A model generated the notes under the pieces. It was not told the DNA's origin and ran no database searches. It saw only the letters and a program-made list of their open reading frames with translations. A stretch of 19,277 nucleotides of DNA from Bryobacterales bacterium (GTDB lineage: Bacteria; Acidobacteriota; Terriglobia; Bryobacterales; Bryobacteraceae): positions 22,959 to 42,235 of the forward strand of contig PLMF01000213.1 of the NCBI GenBank assembly GCA_003142355.1, in the 5' to 3' direction. How positions within the stretch are numbered: position 1 is the first letter of the stretch; every line of letters begins with the position of its first letter. Both the position numbers and the translations under genes were made by a program. Of this stretch, positions 1-7,686 are shown in pieces.

Positions 1-1193
1 GCGCCCGCCCAGGTTCCCACCGTCCAGCCGACCGCGTGGGGGATGCTGTATCGTCCAAAGTGGCCCGGCCCGCCCTGAGACTGCCGCGGCGCGTCGGCCG
101 GGTCACTCGGCGGCCGACTGTCCGCAGCGGCGACCGCGCCACCACCGCTCGCGTCCGCCGTCACTGCACCATCAGGAGCCGGCGGAGCGTGTCCCGACCC
201 TTCAGCTTCACCCCCCAAGGCTGGTTTGGCTCCATCTGGCGGCGGGGAGGGTGAATGGTTCGATCCACCACCCGCACCGATGACCCCTCCGCCTCCGCCG
301 CCAGTGCCTCCACCGCCTCCCCCGCCCGCGGCGCTGGCCGCTCCGCCCTGCATCCCTGCCCATCCTGCAACCGCTGTCTGCACAGCGGCGGCGGCAACTC
401 CCACAACTGCCAGCATGGTGCTTCCAACGTCCCCTGACACCACCCGCTTTGCGATAAACGGGATCAGCAGAATCATGATGGACAGCAGGATGCTGGACAG
501 CGAGATCAGCAGCATTTGGCTGGCGCCCTGAAACGCTCCGCCGAAGCTCTGGGACGTGAAAATGCTGTTCAGGTTATTTGCGCTCATGATCGTCAACAAC
601 TGGCTGATGATCGCGTAGATGATTCCCCACGCATTCCACACCAACAGGTTCACCATGAATGTCCTGGCCAGTTGACCCACGCCGAGCGCCGGGTACAACG
701 CCAGCACCAACGGCCCAATGACATATAGAACCGCGCCATACATGCTGTAGAAAAATGAGAAAATGGCGTACGAAATCGGAAAGACCAAAACGGCAATCGC
801 CTGGAAAATGAGGCTGAATGCGCCAGCCACGCCGCCGACCACCCAATTCCACCAGGCCCCTTGACCCGTGTTCGCTGAAAAATAACTTTGGACCTGGTCG
901 CGGAAGTTCGTCCAAACATCCGTCGGCGCAATCGCCTGCGCAACGCTGGCGAATGCGTTGTTCACATTCCTGAAGACATTGGGGTACTGGCTGATCAGCA
1001 GCCCCATGATGAGGTAACGGACGCCTGCCAGCGCGAGATGTCGGGCGTCTCCTCCCTTGGCGTACGCCTCGTACACGGCGAAAAGCGCGGCCAGGAGAAG
1101 GATGCCCTCGGCAATTTGCTGAACGGCAGGCAACACTGCCGAGCCCGTTATTCCGTTGTAGACCTGCTGAAACATGCTTTGGAAATAGAACAT
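1..1193 (-). CDS. trbL: TrbL/VirB6-like polytopic T4SS inner-membrane protein (partial, C-terminus beyond left edge)
   Basis: Inner-membrane channel component of the conjugative type IV secretion apparatus. Translated by hand from ATG at 1193; 397 full codons are open to the window edge with no stop. Hydrophobic segments lie near residues 30-45, 52-68, 115-170 (two or more passes), 178-200, 226-248 and 257-275, the polytopic layout of VirB6/TrbL. They are followed by a glycine run (about 287-310) and a low-complexity Pro/Ala/Gly/Ser tail typical of TrbL. The start is supported by a GAGGTGA Shine-Dalgarno (1198-1204) lying over the TGA stop of the preceding TrbJ-like gene, with only 9 bases between stop and start, so translation is probably coupled. 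Family assignment rests on topology, tail composition and operon position, not on a diagnostic motif. The C-terminal end is not visible. Confidence 0.75.
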   Translation of the reverse strand, partial: MFYFQSMFQQVYNGITGSAVLPAVQQIAEGILLLAALFAVYEAYAKGGDARHLALAGVRYLIMGLLISQYPNVFRNVNNAFASVAQAIAPTDVWTNFRDQVQSYFSANTGQGAWWNWVVGGVAGAFSLIFQAIAVLVFPISYAIFSFFYSMYGAVLYVIGPLVLALYPALGVGQLARTFMVNLLVWNAWGIIYAIISQLLTIMSANNLNSIFTSQSFGGAFQGASQMLLISLSSILLSIMILLIPFIAKRVVSGDVGSTMLAVVGVAAAAVQTAVAGWAGMQGGAASAAGGGGGGGTGGGGGGVIGAGGGSNHSPSPPPDGAKPALGGEAEGSGHAPPAPDGAVTADASGGGAVAAADSRPPSDPADAPRQSQGGPGHFGRYSIPHAVGWTVGTWAG

Positions 1194-1202
1194 CGCATCA
1201 CC

Positions 1203-2021
1203 TCACTTCATTGAGTCCATCGCGTTCTGGCGGATCTGGGCGCCATTGCTCGCGTTGAACTTCAATTGCGAGCCGCTGTTCGCCAGCGTGACCGCCCGTA
1301 AGCGCATTGCGTCTCCAAGGGCGGATTGTGTATACGCATTCGCTCGCACGAGCCATGCGGCGGCCTCGGCCTCGATCATCGGAGCCGTGCCGGGTGCGGC
1401 CTGCCCCAGTTCGGTATTGATGCGATCCGCAGCCTGCATCTCGGTGTCGGCAATGGCATCGATCGCGATCGCTCTCTTCATCGCGGCTTGCGCCGCTGCA
1501 TCGCTCATATCAATCAAGTCACGGGTCTGCGGCGAGGCGTTCTGCGGAACCGGCACGGTTTGATAGAGCGTCTGATAATTGGTCGTGACCGTCGGGACGT
1601 TCATCGGGTTCCGCGACAGCAAGAGCTGTTCAAGCTGCTGCGGGTTGGCCAGGGTGGCGCTCGCCACGTTTACGCGGGAGATCGCCTGACTCTGCGTGTA
1701 CAGCCCTTGAATGGCACCCACTAAGCCCTGCGCGCGGTTTATCGCGGCCTGGGGATACACAATACTGATAAAGAACGCCTGTAGGCTGCTCATCAGCCCG
1801 TTCAGCATGCCCAGGGCTCCGTTGATCTGCCGTAGCGCCGGGCCAATCGTGTTGGATATCGCGGTTCCGATGCTGTTGATCGCTGCCACGATGGCGGCCC
1901 AGTCGATGCCGAATTGCGCCCTTACTGGCTGTGGCGCGAGCAGCGACGCGATCAGCACCAGAACCAGGAGTTTCGTTCGGTGTCCCCACAATGCGCTCAG
2001 GAAATTCCATTTCGGATTCAT
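1203..2021 (-). CDS. trbJ: TrbJ/VirB5-like exported conjugal transfer protein (second of a tandem pair)
   Basis: Probable periplasmic or pilus-tip component of the mating apparatus (VirB5/TrbJ family). The 272-residue product has a signal peptide: charged start, hydrophobic stretch at about 17-30, and an Ala-x-Ala-type site (VRA before Gln36). The mature part is helical and Ala/Gln/Asn-rich with no cysteine, as usual for this family. It carries a TLxNPxxLE motif and an aromatic TLYQTVPVP stretch that recur, diverged, in the gene just upstream (2034-2864), so the two look like tandem paralogues. The start at 2021 has an AGGGGGG Shine-Dalgarno about 7 bases away. The gap to the upstream gene is 12 bases and to trbL 9 bases: one operon. 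Naming as TrbJ rather than VirB5 is by overall feel; both belong to the same functional class. Confidence 0.75.
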   Translation of the reverse strand: MNPKWNFLSALWGHRTKLLVLVLIASLLAPQPVRAQFGIDWAAIVAAINSIGTAISNTIGPALRQINGALGMLNGLMSSLQAFFISIVYPQAAINRAQGLVGAIQGLYTQSQAISRVNVASATLANPQQLEQLLLSRNPMNVPTVTTNYQTLYQTVPVPQNASPQTRDLIDMSDAAAQAAMKRAIAIDAIADTEMQAADRINTELGQAAPGTAPMIEAEAAAWLVRANAYTQSALGDAMRLRAVTLANSGSQLKFNASNGAQIRQNAMDSMK

Positions 2022-2033
2022 CCCAGCCCCCCT

Positions 2034-2864
2034 TTACTTAAACAACGTTGTCGTATCCTGCCGGAACTGATTGGCCATGTCAGCCTGGCGCTTGCGGATT
2101 GCGTTTGTGTGCGCCAGGATGGCCGCCTCTTCACGTAGCTCGGCCGCCAGCATTCTCTGCATCATCGCCTGGTTCTCAACCGCCGCGATCAACCCGGCGC
2201 CCGTGAGGAATGCCGCCGAGCCGGGCGCCGCCTGGGCGGCTTCGTCCTCGATAATTTGCGCGGCTTGAAGCGTCTGACCGACCACTTGATCGGAAGCCTT
2301 CAGCGCCTTCAGCGTGTCCATTGCAAGCGCGTCGCTCATGTCTACACGCTGCCGGTCGCCGGGATCGATGTCCGTCACCGGTGGAAGTGGCTGGTAGGTC
2401 GTCCTGAACGCCTGGTCGAACTGGGCAAAATCCGCCACGGACCCGTTGCGCATGATCGTTTCGAGAACGGTAGGATTTGGCAACGTCGCGCTATGGACGT
2501 TCACGTTGTCGATGGCCGCAACCAACCCGCGGAACTGAGCGACAAGCTGATTCACCATCGCGCGGGCCTGGTTGATCAGATTGATGGGATAAACAACGTC
2601 CTCCCAGAGGCTCACCAGCGCTTGCATGAAGTCATTGATGGAGCCCAGCAGACCATTGGAGGTTCCGAGCAGAGAGCCGATCGTGTTGGTGATCAAGCTG
2701 ACAACGGCAGCCGCCGCTATTGTCACTGCTATGGCTCCGAGCTGCGCCTTTGCCGGCGGGGGTGCGATAAGCCCGAGTGCGATCAGCATGACCAGAACGG
2801 CCGCGATTGTGGACCTTCCACGCCCGATCCAGCACGATGAGACGAGTCTCTTGCAGAATTCCAT
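2034..2864 (-). CDS. trbJ: TrbJ/VirB5-like exported conjugal transfer protein (first of a tandem pair)
   Basis: Predicted periplasmic T4SS protein, 276 residues. The reading frame is open upstream to 3074, but that part is antisense-like shadow of the VirB4 coding sequence. The ATG at 2864 is preferred because a GGAGGTG Shine-Dalgarno (2873-2879) sits 8 bases before it, overlapping the VirB4 stop codon, and because a signal peptide follows at once: basic residues, hydrophobic stretch from about 20 to 34, and AKA-Gln cleavage. The mature domain is helical and Ala-rich, with the TLPNPTVLE motif shared with its downstream paralogue at 1203-2021 and a YQPLPPV stretch at the matching place. Only 7 bases separate it from the VirB4 stop. 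Function is inferred from the family and operon position. Confidence 0.75.
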   Translation of the reverse strand: MEFCKRLVSSCWIGRGRSTIAAVLVMLIALGLIAPPPAKAQLGAIAVTIAAAAVVSLITNTIGSLLGTSNGLLGSINDFMQALVSLWEDVVYPINLINQARAMVNQLVAQFRGLVAAIDNVNVHSATLPNPTVLETIMRNGSVADFAQFDQAFRTTYQPLPPVTDIDPGDRQRVDMSDALAMDTLKALKASDQVVGQTLQAAQIIEDEAAQAAPGSAAFLTGAGLIAAVENQAMMQRMLAAELREEAAILAHTNAIRKRQADMANQFRQDTTTLFK

Positions 2865-2871
2865 GGCTGAT

Positions 2872-5532
2872 TCACCTCCCTCCCGCAGTTGCGCCCAGGG
2901 TTTTGACCGCGCCGGACAGCTCCTCCGCCAATTCCGGAACATCAGCCAAGCCCACCGGGAATTTCGCCGCGAGCTTTTCATAAATCTGAAGGAGTGGCAA
3001 GCCGCGGTTGGTCTCAAGGAACCAGGAGCGGTACATCCGTTCCCGTTTGAACGTAGTGCAGATCCAGTACTCAATCGGTGTCGGCACGATATTGATGGTC
3101 TGCGTCGTTTCCGCTTTTTCGCCCAGCACGAGAAGCGCTTGCGCCTTCCGCCCCTTTCGCGGCGCGCTGAAGCCGCGCACTTCGTTGAGGGCAGTCTGGT
3201 TCAAGTGCAGGTACGTCGCGAGCGGCTTCAGATCGCCCTGCTGCTGCCCAATGATCTTGGTCGAGACGTTCTTGACGATACCCGGGCCATGGGGACGTGG
3301 TTGGGCCTCCGTTCCCACAAAGTCCTCCAGGGCTTGGCTGATGCCCCAAATACTCGCTCCCCGTTTTCTGCCGGTTCGAAACAACTGTTCCACCTGCGGC
3401 GCCAGAACAGGGGAGTCCAGAAGCGACCAGCATTCGTCGAGAACCGTAATGTTCGCCTGCCCGCTTCTGCCCGATGCCCGTTCCGACATCGCGTTGGCGA
3501 TGATCATGCTCATCGAGCTCTCGAGCTTTGGGTCGGAGGTCAAGCCCTCGACATTGAAGAACAGCCAGTTCTCGTCCGTTTGGACGGTGGTGGGCCGGTC
3601 GAAAAGCCGCGCGTACACTTTATCCCCCGTCCATTCCCGCAGCTTCACCGCGGCGAGCTGCGCTTCATCGCGAATTCGCTCCACCTCGGATTCATCCCGC
3701 CAGGTTTCCAGTTCCTGCCGGAGGTCGTTGAAGCTGGGAATCGGCCTGTCCTCTCGGGTTCTGCAGCGTTGATACGTGGCTACGATGGCGTCGGTCAGCA
3801 GGTTGTCCAGAATCGCGGTGTCGGCGGCCGGGCTGTTCATCCCGATCATGTGCCGTGTCAAGTTTTTTAGAAAAGCCAGTTTGTCGTTGGACGGCGCCGT
3901 GGATCCGGGCGGAAGGTCCCACGCATTCAGGGTCTCCGCGCCCTCGAGATCCACGTCGATGCACCGGCCTCCCATCAGTTCCACCAGGGGCCTATACGAA
4001 TTGCCGCGTTCCAGAATCGAGATGAGCGGGTTGAGGCGGGCCATCATCGTCAGGAACATCTGCACCATGAACGTCTTGCCACCGCCCGACTTCGCGGTAA
4101 TCAGCACATTGGCGTCGCTCAAACTGGGGTCAAACGGGGAAAACGGAACGAGCTGCCGGTACGGTGTCTCAAGCAGAATCAGCGGTGAGTTCGGCGTTCC
4201 TTTCCAAGGGGATTCCACCATCAGCAGGTCCGCCGCGTGCAGCGTAAAACAGTCGTGCTCGCGCTTATTCTCCTCGGTCATTCCCGGCAGCCCATTGATG
4301 TAGAGGCGCCGCTTTGCGAGATCTTCCGGCAAGCCCCGGGCGCCGTTCATTCGCATGATGGCGTGCAGCGCCCGTTGCCGGCGGTCCGCAAGGACCCGTT
4401 CCTGCTCTTCCAGGTCCCGGCGGCTCTGGATCGGTGTGGAGGTTCTTACTGCCATGACGACGCTGACCTGCGCACTCTTCAGCGAGCTTGAGATCAGGTC
4501 CTGGAGCGTCTGCATCAGTTGCCCTTCCGCAACCCGCGCATCCACGTTGACCTTGAACCCGCCATGCGAATCGCGCTGAGCCGCGGTCATGCGGCGCAAC
4601 CGTCCCTTGAAAAGCTTGAGCCGCTCCGCCTGGTCCGGGATGCTCACCTCGGTATTGATCACCAACGGGAAGTCGAGCCCGAGCAGCTCGCGAAAGATAC
4701 CGGGAAAAGTGGCATCGGGAAGGTCCTTCAAAGACAAAAATGAGTACAGAAGCCCACCGATCTTGATGTAGGTCGCCTGATCGTCCTCGATGTGCGTGTT
4801 CGCCGCCTGTTCCCGCGCGCTCCGATAATCGATCGTCAGCTCCGGCCGGCGGTATACGATGTCATCGCGGAAGAGCGGATTCATGGCCCGCTTCAGCTCC
4901 AGAAACATCTCCTCATCAGTCAGCCGCCGTACGGTCATGCCCGTAGCGTTGAGAGTCTGTTCCACGCCCTTCAGCATGGATTCGAACTCCGAAACCAGGT
5001 CTTCGTGTTCCCGGCGCGAACGCTCGATGCATTTCGCGGCTGAAGCGCTCCAGCCACCGGTCATCTTGCCCAGTTTCGCTCCGGCGCCGGTCTCGGTAGC
5101 CTCGTGATGAATACGCGGATCCCAACAGAAATACGCGTGCAGGCTCGGCGTGAGATAGAAGCCCGACTGCTCCTTTTGCTTCCACGCCGCAAGCCGGACG
5201 CGGTCGAGGCTCTGCACCACTGGATTGTCCGAGCGGAGCTGGTCCCGATAGTGTGCGGGAAGCTCACCTAAGCCCTCGACCACCTCGAAGCGCACCTGCA
5301 TTCGCATCGAGCGCTCCGTCAACGAACGGACCAGCGCCTCAAGAGAAAACTTGGTTTGGTTCCGTGTTTCGTCCGAGTGGTAATAGGAGTTGATGCCGCC
5401 GAGATCGTAGCCCGCGACCAACGCACCGTTGGACCGAACGATCACATTGTCGAGGTAATCGCGGATCGGCAACATCTCGCAAAATGCCGGTTGGCGCAGA
5501 TTTGCCTCGTGCTGGCGCATGGTCAAAGGCAT
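2872..5532 (-). CDS. virB4: VirB4/TrbE-type T4SS ATPase
   Basis: Energy-supplying ATPase of the type IV secretion/conjugation machine, acting at the inner membrane. The 886-residue product carries a Walker A motif AKSGGGKT at about 480-487 within NVLITAKSGGGKT, a Walker B ITVLDE at about 695-700 followed by CWSLLD, and a downstream GISQALEDF segment typical of the VirB4/TraG RecA-like fold. The N-terminal half (about 1-450) matches the CagE/TrbE/VirB domain in layout. The frame is open to 5616, but the ATG at 5532 has the best Shine-Dalgarno (GGAGGA, 5542-5547, spacer 9); ATG 5520 is an alternative. With this start it overlaps the VirB3-like gene by 10 bases, suggesting coupled translation. 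All catalytic motifs appear intact. This is the most secure anchor for calling the block a T4SS. Confidence 0.95.
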   Translation of the reverse strand: MPLTMRQHEANLRQPAFCEMLPIRDYLDNVIVRSNGALVAGYDLGGINSYYHSDETRNQTKFSLEALVRSLTERSMRMQVRFEVVEGLGELPAHYRDQLRSDNPVVQSLDRVRLAAWKQKEQSGFYLTPSLHAYFCWDPRIHHEATETGAGAKLGKMTGGWSASAAKCIERSRREHEDLVSEFESMLKGVEQTLNATGMTVRRLTDEEMFLELKRAMNPLFRDDIVYRRPELTIDYRSAREQAANTHIEDDQATYIKIGGLLYSFLSLKDLPDATFPGIFRELLGLDFPLVINTEVSIPDQAERLKLFKGRLRRMTAAQRDSHGGFKVNVDARVAEGQLMQTLQDLISSSLKSAQVSVVMAVRTSTPIQSRRDLEEQERVLADRRQRALHAIMRMNGARGLPEDLAKRRLYINGLPGMTEENKREHDCFTLHAADLLMVESPWKGTPNSPLILLETPYRQLVPFSPFDPSLSDANVLITAKSGGGKTFMVQMFLTMMARLNPLISILERGNSYRPLVELMGGRCIDVDLEGAETLNAWDLPPGSTAPSNDKLAFLKNLTRHMIGMNSPAADTAILDNLLTDAIVATYQRCRTREDRPIPSFNDLRQELETWRDESEVERIRDEAQLAAVKLREWTGDKVYARLFDRPTTVQTDENWLFFNVEGLTSDPKLESSMSMIIANAMSERASGRSGQANITVLDECWSLLDSPVLAPQVEQLFRTGRKRGASIWGISQALEDFVGTEAQPRPHGPGIVKNVSTKIIGQQQGDLKPLATYLHLNQTALNEVRGFSAPRKGRKAQALLVLGEKAETTQTINIVPTPIEYWICTTFKRERMYRSWFLETNRGLPLLQIYEKLAAKFPVGLADVPELAEELSGAVKTLGATAGGR

Positions 5533-5873
5533 TCCGGTTGGTCCTCCTTCAGGTACATCGCCTTCTGCTGAGAATCCCGCTCTATGCCGCAATAGACCCG
5601 CGGCTTCGTATGCCACTCCAGAAAATCGAAAAGGTAGCGCCGCGGCTTCCCGTACTTGAATGCGATCAGTAGCGGAATCGCCAGGATGGGAACGACGTAT
5701 TGGAGGAATACGTTCAGTGGGACACCCGCAATCTCCCTGTGCAGGAACCGTCCGAAGATGTTGGTAAGCGCCGCTATTCCCAGGATCACGAACGCGTCCT
5801 CGAATTCGAGGTAAAGGAACGTGACGCGCGTATGCAGATTTCGATGGACGTGTGTGATATTCAGACCGCTCAT
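5523..5873 (-). CDS. virB3: VirB3/TrbD-like T4SS membrane protein
   Basis: Small inner-membrane protein that associates with VirB4 and is needed for pilus assembly in T4SS. The 116-residue product has two hydrophobic segments (about 27-42 and 55-73) and then a basic, aromatic C-terminal part (GKPRRYLFDFLEWHTKPR) resembling the cytoplasmic tail of VirB3/TrbD proteins. Length and position immediately before virB4 are as expected for this family. The start at 5873 is supported by a CGGAGG Shine-Dalgarno 6 bases upstream. The 3' end overlaps the virB4 start by 10 bases. The family call relies on size, topology and synteny. Confidence 0.75.
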   Translation of the reverse strand: MSGLNITHVHRNLHTRVTFLYLEFEDAFVILGIAALTNIFGRFLHREIAGVPLNVFLQYVVPILAIPLLIAFKYGKPRRYLFDFLEWHTKPRVYCGIERDSQQKAMYLKEDQPECL

Positions 5874-5907
5874 TGATGCCTCCGATCGCCCGCCTTACGT
5901 TTTTTTC

Positions 5908-6363
5908 TCAACTGATTCCTCCGGCTCCTCGCTGAACAAAGAACTCCGCCAGGCGCAGCAGGCCAGATAGGGCCAGCGCCATTCCGGCCGCCGCAAAGTG
6001 TCTGATCCAGGGGCTTCCGTGGTAGAGACGGTGGCCGACTCCTCCATACGCAAGCACTCCCTGCAGGATTTGCAGGACGGCATACACGGGCATGAACACG
6101 TTGCAGGTCCAGTTCACAAGACCGCGCAGCGTAATCCAAATGCTGTCCGGGTTGTTCCAGGCCGACTGCGACGCAAATGTTTCGAGGCCGCGCAATAGGC
6201 CGGAAACCATCAGGCACATCAGGCCCGCCCAGGCAATGTACTGATGGGGATACCCGCGCGCGTACCGAACCACGGCCAGCGCGAAGAATAGCCCGGCCAC
6301 GGTGGGCATGATGACGTTGCCCATCCAATTCGTCAAATTCGTGATTCCGTTCAGAAGAGTCAT
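5908..6363 (-). CDS. Membrane protein with two fused VirB2/TrbC pilin-like units
   Basis: A 151-residue, multi-pass hydrophobic protein in the pilin position of the operon. Its two halves look like copies of one unit: the first carries TNWMGNVIMPTVAG with a later VSGLLRGLE, the second VNWTCNVFMPVYAV with a later LSGLLRLAEFF. The same pattern occurs once in the pilin-like gene at 7092-7439 (VNWVGNVIAPVGAG, VSGLTRLLEYW), and both proteins end in a GxGGxS tail (GAGGIS, GTGGVS). No signal peptide is evident, unlike that gene. It may be a structural relative of the pilin that stays in the membrane rather than a processed subunit. The Shine-Dalgarno is weak; the gap to the preceding gene is 12 bases. 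Confidence 0.65.
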   Translation of the reverse strand: MTLLNGITNLTNWMGNVIMPTVAGLFFALAVVRYARGYPHQYIAWAGLMCLMVSGLLRGLETFASQSAWNNPDSIWITLRGLVNWTCNVFMPVYAVLQILQGVLAYGGVGHRLYHGSPWIRHFAAAGMALALSGLLRLAEFFVQRGAGGIS

Positions 6364-6375
6364 AGGCTCACAGCG

Positions 6376-7017
6376 TCACATCATGGAGACAACCAGCCGC
6401 CACAGGGCGGAAACCGTCAGAAACCCGGCCGCACAGCAGACCAGCCGCATGGCGGGCTTACCGAATGCAAAGTTCAAAATGGCCCCAATAATCGCCAGGC
6501 CGGCGGCGACCGGAAGAATGCGGCTCGCCGTATACGTCCATAGGCCTGCCAGCACATCCGCCGTGGCAAACTTCGTTCCTGAATTCCACCCTTGCAGCAA
6601 AGCCTGAGTGCTGGCGATGGACAAGAGAAACATGGCGCCGAGAATCGAGTAGAGCGGGGACCGTCCCTCGGAAACCTCAACGACTCCGCGAAGGACCAGC
6701 CACGCGGCCAGCACGGGCGCGAGATAGGCGACCACGAACTGATTGACGAAATTGGTCACGTCCACCTTGAATACGTTCAGGAGTGCCGTCCCCCCGCCGG
6801 CGGAGATGGGCACATTCATGCCGAAGCCGGAGAACCAGCTCAGGATCTGCGGCAACGTGAGCATCACGGCCGCCCAAAACATCCACAGGCCGAATCTTCC
6901 GTTTTGCAGAACCGAACTCTGATTGCGAAGCGCCAGGCCCGCCAGCACCAGTGCCACCAGCGCCGCGACCGGCGCCAAGCCGAGCAACAAGCCGATTCCG
7001 TCATTGATCAAGTTCAT
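6376..7017 (-). CDS. Polytopic membrane protein of the T4SS operon, possibly degenerate doubled pilin-like unit
   Basis: 213 residues, mostly hydrophobic, with about five or six predicted membrane segments (near 8-28, 42-60, 95-112, 122-140, 160-180 and 185-205). I do not recognise a named family. Two stretches loosely follow the unit seen in the flanking pilin-like genes: VTNFVNQFVVAYLAPVLAAW (about 85-104) and, near 160-178, ASRILPVAAGLAIIGAI, each followed by a Gly/basic turn and another hydrophobic helix. This suggests descent from the same pilin-like fold, but the match is weak. The start at 7017 has a GAGG Shine-Dalgarno 9 bases upstream. It lies between two pilin-like genes in the same operon, so a role in the secretion machine is likely. 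Confidence 0.6.
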   Translation of the reverse strand: MNLINDGIGLLLGLAPVAALVALVLAGLALRNQSSVLQNGRFGLWMFWAAVMLTLPQILSWFSGFGMNVPISAGGGTALLNVFKVDVTNFVNQFVVAYLAPVLAAWLVLRGVVEVSEGRSPLYSILGAMFLLSIASTQALLQGWNSGTKFATADVLAGLWTYTASRILPVAAGLAIIGAILNFAFGKPAMRLVCCAAGFLTVSALWRLVVSMM

Positions 7018-7091
7018 TGCGAAGGACCTCGAAAGATGGCGGGCGAATGGATGGACCGCCGAGCCATTCGCCCCACCATCGTGATTGGACC

Positions 7092-7439
7092 CTAGGAAAC
7101 ACCGCCGGTGCCCTGCGCGATCCAGTACTCCAGCAATCGGGTCAGACCGGACACGATCAGGAGTCCCAGAGCCGTCCCGATCCAGCGGAGGTAACCCCGG
7201 CCGCTGGCATACGAGACGATTCCGCCGACCACGGCGACGCCGGCCCCCACTGGAGCGATGACGTTGCCAACCCAGTTAACGAAGTTCAGGAACGCGCCTT
7301 CCGGCTGCGCCCCGGTTTGACCCTGGACCGCAACGTTGACCTGCGGCGCGGTGCCAAGGTTTTGAGCGAGAGCCACGGACTGGCACACCACCAGAAGGCA
7401 GACTGCCAGCACCATGGCCGCGATACGTACGTGCTTCAT
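7092..7439 (-). CDS. VirB2/TrbC-like pilin precursor
   Basis: Probable major pilin or pilin-like subunit of the conjugation apparatus, first gene of the operon in view. The 115-residue product has a signal peptide (KHVRIA, then hydrophobic MVLAVCLLVV, ending ALA before Gln), a short linker and a pilin-like core with two hydrophobic helices separated by a small Gly/Arg turn (YASGRGYLRW), as in VirB2/TrbC. It ends GTGGVS. The frame also has an ATG at 7457, but the GGAGGT at 7450-7455 lies inside that extension and is correctly spaced (10 bases) for the ATG at 7439, which also gives a cleaner signal peptide. The 74-base gap to the next gene is the widest in the operon. An intrinsic terminator lies about 125 bases upstream, so the promoter should be within 7440-7564. 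Confidence 0.7.
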   Translation of the reverse strand: MKHVRIAAMVLAVCLLVVCQSVALAQNLGTAPQVNVAVQGQTGAQPEGAFLNFVNWVGNVIAPVGAGVAVVGGIVSYASGRGYLRWIGTALGLLIVSGLTRLLEYWIAQGTGGVS

Positions 7440-7449
7440 TTTCGTGTAG

Positions 7450-7455
7450 ACCTCC
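7450..7455 (-). promoter_or_regulatory. Shine-Dalgarno that sets the pilin start
   Basis: GGAGGT on the minus strand, 10 bases before ATG 7439. It falls inside the longer reading frame that would begin at 7457, whose own upstream sequence is poorer. This is the reason for choosing 7439. Confidence 0.55.
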
Positions 7456-7563
7456 ATCGGGATTCCGCCCCTTACCGCCGCCGTGCGCTTTTGGAATCGC
7501 TGAGCTTCAGCGGACCGACGAATTCGGGGCTTGTGAGAATGCTAGGGCAAGATCCGCAAAGCG

Positions 7564-7591
7564 CAAAAAACGAGCTGAGATGCCTGCTCGT
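7564..7591 (-). terminator. Intrinsic terminator reading leftward, upstream of the T4SS operon
   Basis: On the minus strand the sequence reads ACGAGC, a 10-base loop, GCTCGT, then a run of T (six T including the last stem base): a 6-bp perfect stem followed by a U tract, the form of a Rho-independent terminator. It is upstream of the T4SS operon, so it would end a leftward transcript coming from the nucleoside-kinase gene or from a transcript made in the 7.6-8.3 kb gap, insulating the operon. An attenuator role in the operon leader cannot be excluded. The stem is short, hence moderate confidence. A poor promoter-like pair (TTGCGC, 16 bases, TAGCAT) begins right at the T tract. Confidence 0.5.
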
Positions 7592-7686
7592 AGTCGCCCA
7601 TTTGGAGTGGGTAAGGGCCCTGGATTCCGACGTCGAGACGTAATCGGCCCGATTTTTCAAGGGTCAGGTGTGCCTACTGCCAAAAA

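Noticed and set aside
226..531. Proline-rich 101-residue frame on the plus strand
   Set aside because: It is the antisense of the glycine-rich tail of the TrbL-like gene; the Pro run is simply the reverse complement of Gly codons.
2865..3074. N-terminal extension of the first TrbJ-like gene
   Set aside because: The extra 70 residues are basic, shadow the virB4 coding sequence and precede a perfect Shine-Dalgarno and signal peptide at 2864.
2626..3870. 414-residue open frame on the plus strand
   Set aside because: It lies wholly antisense to virB4 and a trbJ gene, which have intact motifs, signal peptide and ribosome sites. The frame is Arg/Pro-rich and shows no domain.
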